The notes under the pieces are model-generated. The model worked only from the letters and a program-made list of their open reading frames with translations, had not been told where the DNA came from and made no database searches. This document shows, one piece after another, positions 1 through 7,696 of a stretch of DNA of 64,000 bases (positions are counted from its first letter, which is position 1; each line of letters starts with the position of its first letter). This DNA comes from Butyrivibrio sp. NC2007 (lineage in GTDB: Bacteria > Bacillota > Clostridia > Lachnospirales > Lachnospiraceae), in NCBI RefSeq assembly GCF_000421405.1, contig NZ_ATWY01000020.1, forward strand, positions 1 through 64,000. Direction: 5' to 3'. The translations under genes and the position numbers were made by a program.

Positions 1-219
1 AAGACTACGATTGTTGCGATTCTTCACGACATAAATCTCTCGATCAGGTACGCCGACCACATCTTTGCCATGAAGAGAGGCAGACTTATTGCCGAGGGCG
101 AGCCCAGGGAGATCATCACACCTGAGCTTATGATGGAGGTCTACGGCATGGAGAGCGACATCATCACAGATCCTGTCACAGGAGACCCCTACGTTATCCC
201 AAGAAGTAAGGCCTGCTAA
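1..219 (+). CDS. ABC transporter ATPase, iron/siderophore (FecE/FepC) type, C-terminal part
   Basis: The last 72 codons of a reading frame that enters from the left edge. The segment holds the H-loop region (AILHDIN, switch histidine) and then the short regulatory tail GRLIAEGEPREIITPELMM, which is the usual end of ATPases serving FecCD-type iron-siderophore, haem or cobalamin importers. Walker A, signature and Walker B lie outside the window. By family it would energise uptake at the inner face of the membrane, with permease and binding-protein genes expected just upstream. The TAA stop (217-219) runs straight into a REP-like hairpin cluster. The family is fairly sure; the substrate is not. 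Confidence 0.8.
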   Translation, partial: KTTIVAILHDINLSIRYADHIFAMKRGRLIAEGEPREIITPELMMEVYGMESDIITDPVTGDPYVIPRSKAC

Positions 220-390
220 AAATGAGCCCTGGGGACGGAGGTAGCGGACCAAAGGTGAGCCCTGGGGACGGAGTCAGTGGCTCATTATCTGATAATTAAC
301 CGCTAGAAAAATAACTTTCAGATAATGAGCCACTGACTCCGTCCCCAGGGCTCACCTTTGGTCCACTGACTCCGTCCCCAGGGCTCATTT
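219..390. repeat. REP-like composite hairpin, four GGGGACG cores
   Basis: Two tandem left-arm units (TGAGCCCTGGGGACGG...) are followed by an A/T-rich loop at about 288-318 and then by the mirror image of both units. The result is one inverted repeat with arms of about 70 nt. Each small unit can also fold alone, with TGAGCC pairing to GGCTCA around the GGGGACG core. The loop (ataattaac-cgctagaaa) recurs almost unchanged in the copy at 11311-11419, so this is a repeat family and not only a terminator. Confidence 0.9.
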
Positions 391-461
391 GGCGTATTGG
401 AAATTTGACTGTTGTTAGGCGGCTGTCTTGGTGTAGAATAGGGGTTGAATTGGAGGCTGAC

Positions 462-1784
462 ATGGAAGAGATTTTTGATATAACCGATGATAACGGAGTT
501 CCTACAGGAGAGACGGTGACCAGGTCAAAGGCTCACGAAGAGGGAATTCCTCATAGAACTGCACATATTTGGATTGTGAGAAAAGAAGGAGAGTCTTATC
601 AGGTCTTGCTTCAGAAGAGAAGCGCTGAGAAAGAGTCTTTTCCTAGTATGTACGACACTTCGTCCGCAGGCCATATTCAGGCAGGAGATGAGCCCTTAGA
701 GTCTGCAAGGCGTGAGCTTTTTGAGGAGCTTGGCATAAAGGCGGAGGATGGTGATCTGACATTTGCGGGAAGATTTCATATAAAGTACGCTATGCCATTT
801 CACGGGAAGATTTTTAATGACAATGAAGTGGCATTTGTTTATGTCTACGAAAAGCCCGTAGATGCAGGAAACCTCGTGCTTCAGGAAGAAGAGGTGGAAG
901 AAGTAAAGTGGTTTGACATAGACGAAGTGATAAAGGGCTGTGAGCACCGCGACGGTACTTTCTGTGTGCCGACGGAAGGGCTTGATATCGTGCTGGAATA
1001 CCTGGGACTTAAGAGCGGGTTTAAGGTTGACAGGCAGAAGGTCAAGGAGCAGTTTGCTTCTTACACAAGAAACTACGATCCGACTGATCCCAAGATCGCG
1101 CTGAAGATTGCGCATACTTACAGAGTTGCGGATAACTGCGAGCAGATCGCAAGGTCCATTGGCCTTTCTGATGAGGATGTGGAGTTTGCCTGGCTTTCGG
1201 GGATGCTTCACGATATCGGAAGATTCGAGCAGGTGAAGAGGTACAACACCTTCATTGATTCTCAGTCCGTTGATCACGCTGAGTTTGGTGCGGACCTTCT
1301 TTTTGGAGACGATAAGCTGATTCTGGATTACGTTGATGACAGGTCAAGGGATGGTGAACTCGAGACCGTAATAAGACAGCACAATAAGTACAGGATTGAT
1401 GAGAAAGTTTCGGGAAAGACCCTTGTCTTTTGCAATATACTCCGTGACGCGGATAAGGTCGATATCCTTCGGGTAAACGTAGAGACCCCGATGGAGGAAA
1501 TCTACAACGTCACTGAGGACGAGCTTCTGACCTCCGGGGCCTCTGATATTGTCATGGAACATGTGAGAGAGCATCACGCAATTCCAAGAGATATTATGGT
1601 TTCTCCTGCGGAGCACCTTATCGGGCACATCGCCCTTACCTTTGAACTGGTCTACCCAAAGAGCAGGGCGCTTGCCAAAGAGCAGGGCTACCTTAACAAA
1701 ATGTTCGACTTCCCCACCAGGAACTCTAGCACCAAAGCCGCCCTCATCGAAACCCGCCACGAACTCGAAAGCCTAAACATATGA
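462..1784 (+). CDS. Nudix hydrolase - HD phosphohydrolase fusion protein
   Basis: A 440-residue two-domain enzyme. Residues 1-165 form an isopentenyl-isomerase-like Nudix domain. The Nudix box starts SAGHIQAGDEP and continues RELFEELGI, with Asp at the first acidic position. Residues about 205-330 form an HD domain with KIAHTYRV and GMLHDIGRFEQ, where the metal-binding His and His-Asp pair are visible. Nudix domains cleave X-linked nucleoside diphosphates and HD domains remove phosphates, so a two-step clean-up of a nucleotide is plausible; the substrate is unknown. I chose ATG 462 because TGGAGG lies at 451-456; an in-frame start at 405 has no ribosome binding site. The TGA stop lies in the foot of the next REP cluster. 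Confidence 0.85.
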   Translation: MEEIFDITDDNGVPTGETVTRSKAHEEGIPHRTAHIWIVRKEGESYQVLLQKRSAEKESFPSMYDTSSAGHIQAGDEPLESARRELFEELGIKAEDGDLTFAGRFHIKYAMPFHGKIFNDNEVAFVYVYEKPVDAGNLVLQEEEVEEVKWFDIDEVIKGCEHRDGTFCVPTEGLDIVLEYLGLKSGFKVDRQKVKEQFASYTRNYDPTDPKIALKIAHTYRVADNCEQIARSIGLSDEDVEFAWLSGMLHDIGRFEQVKRYNTFIDSQSVDHAEFGADLLFGDDKLILDYVDDRSRDGELETVIRQHNKYRIDEKVSGKTLVFCNILRDADKVDILRVNVETPMEEIYNVTEDELLTSGASDIVMEHVREHHAIPRDIMVSPAEHLIGHIALTFELVYPKSRALAKEQGYLNKMFDFPTRNSSTKAALIETRHELESLNI

Positions 1785-1880
1785 GTCACCGGGGACGTTT
1801 CACTTTGACTCATTTTGAGTCACCGGGGACGTTTCACATTGTCTCATTTTGAGTCAATGGGGACGGTTCTCTTTGACTCC
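1783..1880. repeat. REP-like cluster, three GAGTCA-clamp units
   Basis: Three direct units, each GAGTCA, a GGGGACG core, then TGACTC or TGTCTC, separated by ATTTT. The second-strand gene at 1891 ends about ten bases away. The first unit begins inside the stop codon of the upstream Nudix-HD gene. Each unit folds as a 6-bp clamp around a core loop of about 17 nt. Confidence 0.9.
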
Positions 1881-1890
1881 ATAGATGGCG

Positions 1891-2865
1891 TTAGTACTTG
1901 AAGGAGAATTCATAGGTTTCATTTGTGTTAACTACTGCGCCGTCAGATACTGATGCGTAGAAGGATGCGCCAAGTGCGAAGCAGTCGATTCTTCCTTCTA
2001 CAGATCCATCATCGCTTACAAAAGAGATGTACTCTGACTCGGGAGCGTCTTCTGTCGATCCATATCCGATAAGCTCTTTTGAATTATCAAAGTGGATCTT
2101 GATAGCGTAGGAGTCACCTTCCATGCCTTCTGTGATGAGAAGATAGCTATCGCCTGCGTAGTCGCCGTAGTATCCACAAGGTGAGTTGTCAGGGAATGAG
2201 AAAGCCACATCGCCGGTTACATCCGCAAGAGTGCTGGCAAGGACGTAGGCTTCTCTCTTAAAGCGCATGGCCTCGTTGTAGGAATACATAGTAGGATAGA
2301 TGCTTCCGCCTTCGTATACATAGGTCATCTTCTCTGCCATGGAAGGCACATATTTGAGCCAACTCTCATATTCTGAATAGATGTTGTTATAGTTCTCGCT
2401 GTCTTTTTCTTTGAGTCTGTCGAGAAGACTTGTAACTTCATCTTCCCATACCAGTGTTTCCCACTGGCAAAGGCAGTTCATCTCTGCCTGATCTGATGCG
2501 TTCGCAGTCATATCCGCATATTTGTCATATAGTTTGTTTACAGCTACGAGTTCATCTGTAAGTGAATCTGACGCAAGAGCTGCGATCTCGGATTTGATCT
2601 GCTCGGTGTAGTCGTCGGTCTCTGCTGTGGTCTGGTTTGCGCTATCTGCGCCATCGGCGTTTGCGTCTGCGTTGCCTGCTGCGTTTGCGTCTGCGCTTCC
2701 GACTGCGTCTGCATTGGAGTTCTGGCCTGCTTCCTGATTTGATCCTTCGCTCTGATCAATCTTTTCAAAAACACTACTGCTTTCATCCGGAGCAGAAGCA
2801 TCTTTTCCGCATCCGCTCATAACAAGAGTCATGGCGATAAGTACCAGTATCAGTTTCCTTTTCAT
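1891..2865 (-). CDS. Lipoprotein with DUF1311/LprI-like domain
   Basis: 324 residues starting MKRKLILVLIAMTLVMSGCG, a signal peptide with lipobox MSGC, so it is probably anchored to the outer face of the membrane. Residues about 30-75 are a low-complexity Ala/Asn/Asp linker (repeated NADA/GSADANA). Residues about 80-210 are helical and hold an EMNCLCQWETLVWEDEV stretch similar in pattern to DUF1311 (LprI lysozyme-inhibitor) domains; I hold this weakly. The C-terminal third is predicted beta-rich and unrecognised. The start is ATG 2865, preceded by GAGGAGGG; an upstream in-frame extension has no ribosome binding site. Function is unknown. Confidence 0.75.
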   Translation of the reverse strand: MKRKLILVLIAMTLVMSGCGKDASAPDESSSVFEKIDQSEGSNQEAGQNSNADAVGSADANAAGNADANADGADSANQTTAETDDYTEQIKSEIAALASDSLTDELVAVNKLYDKYADMTANASDQAEMNCLCQWETLVWEDEVTSLLDRLKEKDSENYNNIYSEYESWLKYVPSMAEKMTYVYEGGSIYPTMYSYNEAMRFKREAYVLASTLADVTGDVAFSFPDNSPCGYYGDYAGDSYLLITEGMEGDSYAIKIHFDNSKELIGYGSTEDAPESEYISFVSDDGSVEGRIDCFALGASFYASVSDGAVVNTNETYEFSFKY

Positions 2866-2948
2866 AATATTTCCCTCCTCGCATAAAGCTCTTTTACAAA
2901 AAATATACAAAAAAGGGTAGCACGTATAACAATTTAGTGCAAATTTGG

Positions 2949-3057
2949 GGAGTCAATGGGGACGGTTCTCTTTGACTCATTTTTGATCCCTGGGGACGGA
3001 GTCAAGGGCTCATTTTTTGGGCCCCGGGGACGGGGGTTAGGGACCATTTTCGGAAAA
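2949..3057. repeat. REP-like cluster left of the 310-nt element
   Basis: Three cores in a row: GAGTCAATGGGGACGG with TTTGACTC, then a CCTGGGGACGGAGTCA unit, then a GGGCCCCGGGGACGGGGG unit. The clamp changes from GAGTCA to TGAGCC-like between units. The cluster forms the left border of the unassigned element at 3071-3380. Confidence 0.8.
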
Positions 3058-3070
3058 GTGGGCCGATTTT

Positions 3071-3380
3071 GCATCACAAGGCCCCGATCTTTTGGGCGTT
3101 GGTTGGAAACGTAATTTCGACCGCCCCACAACTTCCTCCTATACATAAAATAGTTGGAATTTGCAAAAAAGATTTTTGAACTTCCATAAACAATTACATC
3201 ACATGGCATCCGTAGGCCAAGTGTTGTGATGTAGGATGAGCGTTAGGAATCAAATTATTTAGATCCATGGCTTGGAAAAGAGCTTGTAATTTCCAACTAT
3301 TTTTTCATATATCAATTTTTGTGATGCATTTCAAAAATCGATTCAAACCATGAAACCAATATTTCCTTTTTGTGATGTAG
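3071..3380 (+). other. Unassigned 310-nt structured element, copy A
   Basis: A non-coding element bounded by GCATCACAAG on the left and the inverted TTTTTGTGATGTAG on the right. Its core at 3101-3176 matches copy B (30041-30116) at 69 of 76 positions. That core contains a hairpin, GGTTGGAA pairing with TTTCGACC through two G-U pairs. A second hairpin pairs TACATCACA (3195-3203) with TGTGATGTA (3225-3233). TTGGAAA (3283-) pairs with TTTCCAA and is followed by a T run. TTTTTGTGATG occurs twice near the right end. It could be a small mobile element carried by REP sequences, an RNA, or a cluster of protein-binding boxes. I do not recognise the family. Confidence 0.65.
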
Positions 3381-3436
3381 TTTGGCCGGCATTTACTATA
3401 AAGGGACCACTGGATTAGTCCCTAAGGACCGAAAGC

Positions 3437-3569
3437 AAGTCAAAAGAACCGTCCCCCTGACTCAAAATGAGACAAAGTGAAACGTCCCCATTGACTCAAA
3501 ATGAGTCAAACTGAAACGTCCCCGGTGACTCAAAATGAGTCAAAGTGAAACGTCCCCGGTGACTCATTT
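3437..3569. repeat. REP-like cluster right of the 310-nt element
   Basis: Four CGTCCCC cores in the orientation opposite to the cluster at 1783-1880, each flanked by GACTCAAAATGAGTCAAA spacers. The units are near-identical (two read AACGTCCCCGGTGACTC), suggesting recent tandem duplication or gene conversion. The rest of the 2866-3643 gap holds the other REP cluster and the 310-nt element; I see no gene in it. Confidence 0.9.
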
Positions 3570-3643
3570 GCTTAAATGGGGGAAATGAGATTAAATGGAA
3601 GTAACTGAGATAACTTGAGCTTTGTAAACAAAGAGGAATTGTT

Positions 3644-5500
3644 ATGAAACTTAGAAAGTTGAAATATATCATAAGCACACTATTACTCACGACCATAATA
3701 GGTTGTGGAAGCAATGCGCCTGCTACTGAAGAGGCACCCGACAAGAATACAGCCGCGGAAACAGAAGCAGAATCAGAGCCTGGGCAGGCAGAAACCAATG
3801 CCAATACTACAGCAGAGGCTGAATCCGATTCCGGCCCGGATTCCGCCGCAGCCACCACCCTCCCCATCTCCGGCGAAGACTTTTACGCAGAGATCCTGGA
3901 CCAGAACTACTTTGTTCTACTGAACCAGAAGATGTACGACAACTTTTACCTGCCGTATTCCATGCTGACCTACGCCTATTCCGTGGACGGATACGACAAA
4001 GAAAAAGCCCTTGATTACTCAGGTTATGGCTTTGAAGACCTGGATGGCGACGGTATGAACGAGCTGATCATTGGCAACATATCCGATGACCCCAAGCTCG
4101 ATAAGATGATCTACACAATATGCACCAGGCATAACAATGTGCCCTATGGCGTGGTTGCCAGCACTGATTACACCAATTACTACCTGTGCTCAGGCAAGTT
4201 CATCGGCTATGAGCAGCACGGCTCCAAGTGGTACAACGAGGCAGGGCTCTATGAGTTCACATCAGATGATCTCGGAACGACGCTGATTACCGGCGTTAAA
4301 TCTGGCAGGGCTGACGATGACAGCATAACCTGGACGAAAACGGATGTCTCCGGAAATGAGTTCAAGATCACAGAGGACGAGGCACAAAAGGCCATGGAAG
4401 AGTACAGAGGCAGGAGAATTGCTCCGACGCTGACTGCTTTTTCGAATTACAAGCCACAAAACCCTGAAGATTACTATGACGGCGCAGCACATTCCACCTT
4501 CGGAAAAGGCTACGATTCCTGGAACGAGGGCTACCTGGCTTACCTTGAGGAGCGCATACCTGAGGACCTCATGGATATGTCTTTTGCCCTTATATATGTC
4601 GATGATGACGATGTGCCCGAACTTGTGATTGATTCAGGGTTTGAGGCCGGTGGCTGCCAGATCCTGTCTTTCTATGACGGAACCGTAAGAGAACTGCAGA
4701 CCGCAAGGCTCTACTTTACCTATATTGAAAAGAGTGGGCTCCTCAATAACTCTGAAGGCCACATGGGCTACTACTACGACTATGTCTACAAGCTTGATAA
4801 GGGGCTTTGGAAGCTGGTGCTAAGCGGCGATTACTATGAGCTTGACGAGAACGCCATTGAAGAGGATCAGATGTACAACGAAGAAACAGGCAGATTCAGG
4901 ACGCTCCACTATTCCATCGATGGCGAGGAGACTGACGAGGAGACCTACATGTCACGGCTCAGGGAAGTCTATGATCTTGATAAGGCAAAAGACCCTTCGA
5001 GCTACCTCCGCATTGATGATCTGAAATCATATCTTTCCACCGGCAAGTACGTCTCCGATGGCCACAGATACGAGCTTGTGATCGAGGACTGCACTTGGGA
5101 AGAGGCAGCCAAAAAGTGCGAGGAAAAAGGCGGCTATCTCGCCTGCCTTACTACCGATGAGGAATTTGAGATAATTGACGATCTTATCAGATCAGAAGAT
5201 AAGCTGAACAATGTCTTTTACATAGGTGCAAACCGTATAGACAGCTTCTCGTGGCATTGGACGGATCCAAGTCTTACCCAAAACGAGTGCGTTGGCAATT
5301 GCTATTGGAAGCACTGGCTTGACGGAATGCCGAGCTATTCGGATAAGCTCCCGGACAGCACTGAGATTGACGAAGAATATGTGGAATATTTCTACAGGAA
5401 GTCCGAGGACAAGTTTTACATGAACGACATTCCAAACGACGTTATCGGAAACTACCCCAGCTACAAAGGCCGCATGGGCTACATCTGCGAGTACAACTAA
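3644..5500 (+). CDS. Large lipoprotein with C-type-lectin-like C-terminus
   Basis: 618 residues. The signal peptide MKLRKLKYIISTLLLTTIIG ends in lipobox IIGC, followed by an acidic Glu/Ala/Thr linker to about residue 65. The middle (residues 75-450) carries two Asp-rich motifs, DLDGDGMNELIIG and VDDDDVPELVID, resembling calcium-binding loops of FG-GAP/VCBS-like repeats. Residues about 470-618 match a C-type-lectin-like fold: ...YELVIEDCTWEEAAKKC, FYIGANR, WLDGMPSYSD, FYMNDIPND and a final GYICEYN. The family suggests binding of a cell-surface or dietary glycan, but no ligand can be named. AGAGGA at 3632-3637 supports the start. Confidence 0.8.
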   Translation: MKLRKLKYIISTLLLTTIIGCGSNAPATEEAPDKNTAAETEAESEPGQAETNANTTAEAESDSGPDSAAATTLPISGEDFYAEILDQNYFVLLNQKMYDNFYLPYSMLTYAYSVDGYDKEKALDYSGYGFEDLDGDGMNELIIGNISDDPKLDKMIYTICTRHNNVPYGVVASTDYTNYYLCSGKFIGYEQHGSKWYNEAGLYEFTSDDLGTTLITGVKSGRADDDSITWTKTDVSGNEFKITEDEAQKAMEEYRGRRIAPTLTAFSNYKPQNPEDYYDGAAHSTFGKGYDSWNEGYLAYLEERIPEDLMDMSFALIYVDDDDVPELVIDSGFEAGGCQILSFYDGTVRELQTARLYFTYIEKSGLLNNSEGHMGYYYDYVYKLDKGLWKLVLSGDYYELDENAIEEDQMYNEETGRFRTLHYSIDGEETDEETYMSRLREVYDLDKAKDPSSYLRIDDLKSYLSTGKYVSDGHRYELVIEDCTWEEAAKKCEEKGGYLACLTTDEEFEIIDDLIRSEDKLNNVFYIGANRIDSFSWHWTDPSLTQNECVGNCYWKHWLDGMPSYSDKLPDSTEIDEEYVEYFYRKSEDKFYMNDIPNDVIGNYPSYKGRMGYICEYN

Positions 5501-5525
5501 ACTCAAGTCAGACTTGAATTAATTA

Positions 5526-5554
5526 TTGAAACTTAAACCCCTGCTCTATAGAAT
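5526..5554 (+). promoter_or_regulatory. Predicted sigma-A promoter for the HTH-HD gene
   Basis: TTGAAA at 5526-5531, a 17-nt spacer, and TAGAAT at 5549-5554, about 50 nt before the start of the HTH-HD gene. Confidence 0.45.
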
Positions 5555-5606
5555 ATAAGTGGAATCTGAAATACCATAAAGGCATCAAAGAAAACGGAGG
5601 ATGCAG

Positions 5607-6422
5607 ATGAGTATCGGTTCAAATATCAAGGCGTTTAGAGAGGAAAGAAAGCTTACGCAGGAACAGGTTGCGGAGGCTTTGGGAATTTCGTTTCAGGCAG
5701 TTTCTTCCTGGGAAAGAGATGAGTACAATCCGGACACGGACAAGCTGATAAGGCTCGCAGAGGTGCTTGGCGTGTCGGTTTCGGCCCTGGTGGAGGAGAA
5801 GCAGAAATTCTTCAAGACCAAGGAAACCATCTATGACTGGGAGCATATGAAGACCTACGTCAAGACCACCGCCAGAAATCTTAAGCTCCCCAATACGCTA
5901 AAGGCTGTCGACTTCGCAGTCAAGGCCCATGAGGGGCAGAACAGAAAGCGCTCAACGACGCCTTACATCTATCATCCGCTGAACCTGGCCTGCCACGCGC
6001 TGTCCATGGATATTAATGAAGATGAGATTATTGCTGCATGTCTTTTGCACGATGTTGTTGAAGACTGCAAGATCGGCGTGAATGACCTCCCGGTGAACGA
6101 GGAGACAAAAGAGCTTGTAAGGCTCCTTACCTGTGAAAAGACAAATGACGAGAACCGCCACGAGATCATCAGCAGGTACTATAAAGAGATCATGACAAAC
6201 CCCAAGGCGGCTCTCATAAAGTGCATGGACAGGTGCAACAACCTGACCACCATGTCCTGGGGACTTTCCCGCGAGAGGATCTACAGGATGATAAAAGAGA
6301 CTGATGAGTTTTACCCGGGGCTTCTGCAGGTAATAAAGGAAACCACCGAGTACAACAACGCAGCATGGCTCCTCAAGTACCAGATTGAGAGCATGCTGGA
6401 TATATATAAGAGACTTTTGTGA
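5607..6422 (+). CDS. Cro/CI-type HTH fused to SpoT/MESH1-like HD hydrolase
   Basis: 271 residues. Residues 1-60 form a helix-turn-helix (IKAFREERKLTQEQVAEALGIS, then QAVSSWERDEYNP). Residues about 95-200 form an HD domain with the spacing of SpoT/MESH1 enzymes: AVKAHEGQNRKRSTTPYIYH, and later CLLHDVVED. Such HD domains hydrolyse (p)ppGpp or related nucleotides, so the protein may join nucleotide sensing or hydrolysis to DNA binding; this is inference. Two Met codons compete. ATG 5601 touches GGAGG, so ATG 5607, six bases downstream of it, is the likely start. The gene has its own predicted promoter. Confidence 0.8.
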   Translation: MSIGSNIKAFREERKLTQEQVAEALGISFQAVSSWERDEYNPDTDKLIRLAEVLGVSVSALVEEKQKFFKTKETIYDWEHMKTYVKTTARNLKLPNTLKAVDFAVKAHEGQNRKRSTTPYIYHPLNLACHALSMDINEDEIIAACLLHDVVEDCKIGVNDLPVNEETKELVRLLTCEKTNDENRHEIISRYYKEIMTNPKAALIKCMDRCNNLTTMSWGLSRERIYRMIKETDEFYPGLLQVIKETTEYNNAAWLLKYQIESMLDIYKRLL

Positions 6423-6650
6423 AAAATCACTCATGTTTCAATCTTAAGAAAATCTTAAAGATTTCCTTTTGCTTTTGTGCTATCATCTTCTTGGAATTTG
6501 GGATATCAGGCATTGATCATCAATGCCAATCCCACACCAATTCTGAATTCTTAGGCATTTCGCCAGAAATTCATGTTGCAGGGCACAGACCCTAATTTTA
6601 TAATAAAGGAGATGAAATATTGCTAGAAACAGAAAAAAGTAAAGGTCAGA

Positions 6651-7049
6651 ATGCTCAATATCAACTATGGACGTAATGCAGACCTGCTTAGAGTATGTAA
6701 GCCATTGGAAGAATATTCATGGTTTATAAACAGGATTAATGAGATTCTGTTTGATCAGGATCCAAAGGATATTGTTATTGCAACTAAAACAGCAATTGAT
6801 GAGATACCAATGGACTTTGAAATCAGATCGTTCCTGATTTCACATAAAGCGGAGGTAACAGGCATGCTGGATACTGAATATAATGAGGCGGAGATAAAAG
6901 AATTATTCGTTGAGGAAGGACTCCAGAAAGGCATTATTGGATGCATAGAACTGCTTCGCTCGTTAGGACTGGATGATGTAGTTATAGCTGAAAAAATTAT
7001 GCAACAATACTCTCTTACTAAAGAAGAAGCTGCAAAATATCTGAATTAG
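6651..7049 (+). pseudogene. Rpn-family nuclease/transposase, C-terminal remnant
   Basis: 132 codons beginning MLNINYGRNADLL, which resembles the C-terminal third of Rpn (PD-(D/E)XK, recombination-promoting nuclease) proteins: the conserved NYG segment, an acidic middle and a helical KIMQQYSLTKEEAAKYL tail. The PD-(D/E)XK nuclease core that normally precedes it is missing. The preceding 220 bases give no in-frame protein, and an upstream ATG at 6612 meets a stop after four codons. It is therefore read as a decayed copy. A short product could still be made, since AAAGG precedes ATG 6651. Confidence 0.6.
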
Positions 7050-7123
7050 TTAATCTCAAAGGGGAGATAGCAATAGGCTATTTCCCTATTGTTAAATATG
7101 GAGTCAAAGAAGGAACATTGATT

Positions 7124-7357
7124 ATGAATTCAATTTTGATAAAAGATACAACCAGAGAAGAAAGAGAGCGCATCGTTGCTGAGTCAATCGGCAACATCAG
7201 CGGATCCTGTGACGGATGCATGTCCGGACTTGCGGATATGTACCAGGACTACATTGACGGCAAGAAAGAGATACGTGAGATCAACATGGAGTTCAGGGCA
7301 CACTACGAATCCGGCGTTGACGGCCCGGAGAAGGCCGATTGCGGATACAAGATGTAA
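7124..7357 (+). CDS. Small conserved-looking Cys-containing protein
   Basis: 77 residues, hydrophilic, with a CDGC motif (SGSCDGCMSGLADMYQDYI) and a late Cys in ADCGYKM. The paired cysteines could bind metal, but nothing identifies a function. AAGGA at 7110-7114 supports ATG 7124 over a TTG at 7118. It ends 37 bases before the HNH gene and probably shares its transcript. Confidence 0.6.
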   Translation: MNSILIKDTTREERERIVAESIGNISGSCDGCMSGLADMYQDYIDGKKEIREINMEFRAHYESGVDGPEKADCGYKM

Positions 7358-7394
7358 GTGCAGGGAAGAGCTAAAGGGGCAGGAGAACAGCGCT

Positions 7395-7691
7395 ATGAGG
7401 GGACGTAAGAGGCAGAAATCCGATACGAAGAGACTGATCCTGGAAAAGACAGGTGGAGTCTGCGCACGCTGTGGAAAGCCGGTGCCTCAGGAGAAAGTGA
7501 CCATCGATCACTTCGTTCCGAAATACCGTGGCGGCGATGATGATGACAGAAATCTTCTTCCCCTATGCAAGAACTGCAACAAGCAAAAGGGCTCCAGAGT
7601 GGTGACTACAGAGGAGTACTACCCATACTTAAAAGACACTTACCGCCTTATGGCCGATGAATACAAGGCGGAATGGGAACGGGGGATTTAA
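7395..7691 (+). CDS. HNH endonuclease domain protein
   Basis: 98 residues. It contains the zinc knuckle CARCGKP...CKNCNKQKGS flanking the HNH core TIDHFVPKYRGGDDDDRNLL, in which the His-Asn-His/Asn residues and two CxxC pairs are intact. The family comprises McrA-like nucleases that cut double-stranded DNA with a divalent metal. The open frame extends far upstream, but only ATG 7395, with AGGAG at 7381-7385, has a good ribosome binding site. Its stop lies six bases before the next start, so it is translated with the ankyrin gene. No partner methylase or phage gene is nearby. Confidence 0.8.
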   Translation: MRGRKRQKSDTKRLILEKTGGVCARCGKPVPQEKVTIDHFVPKYRGGDDDDRNLLPLCKNCNKQKGSRVVTTEEYYPYLKDTYRLMADEYKAEWERGI

Positions 7692-7696
7692 GGGGC

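Noticed and set aside
405..461. Longer start for the Nudix-HD protein
   Set aside because: No ribosome binding site precedes ATG 405 and the extra residues do not belong to the Nudix fold; ATG 462 has TGGAGG.
2934..3209. Open frame of 91 codons on the minus strand inside the first 310-nt element region
   Set aside because: The comparable frame in the second copy (about 29900-30217) is on the opposite strand although both elements have the same orientation. A frame not kept between copies is not evidence of a gene.
3437..3569. REP clusters considered as a CRISPR array
   Set aside because: Units are palindromic and near-identical, spacers are short and repeated (AAAATGAGTCAAA), and there are no cas genes.
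7067..7093. Terminator after the Rpn remnant
   Set aside because: CAATAGG/CCTATTG pairs, but no T run follows, so I did not list it.
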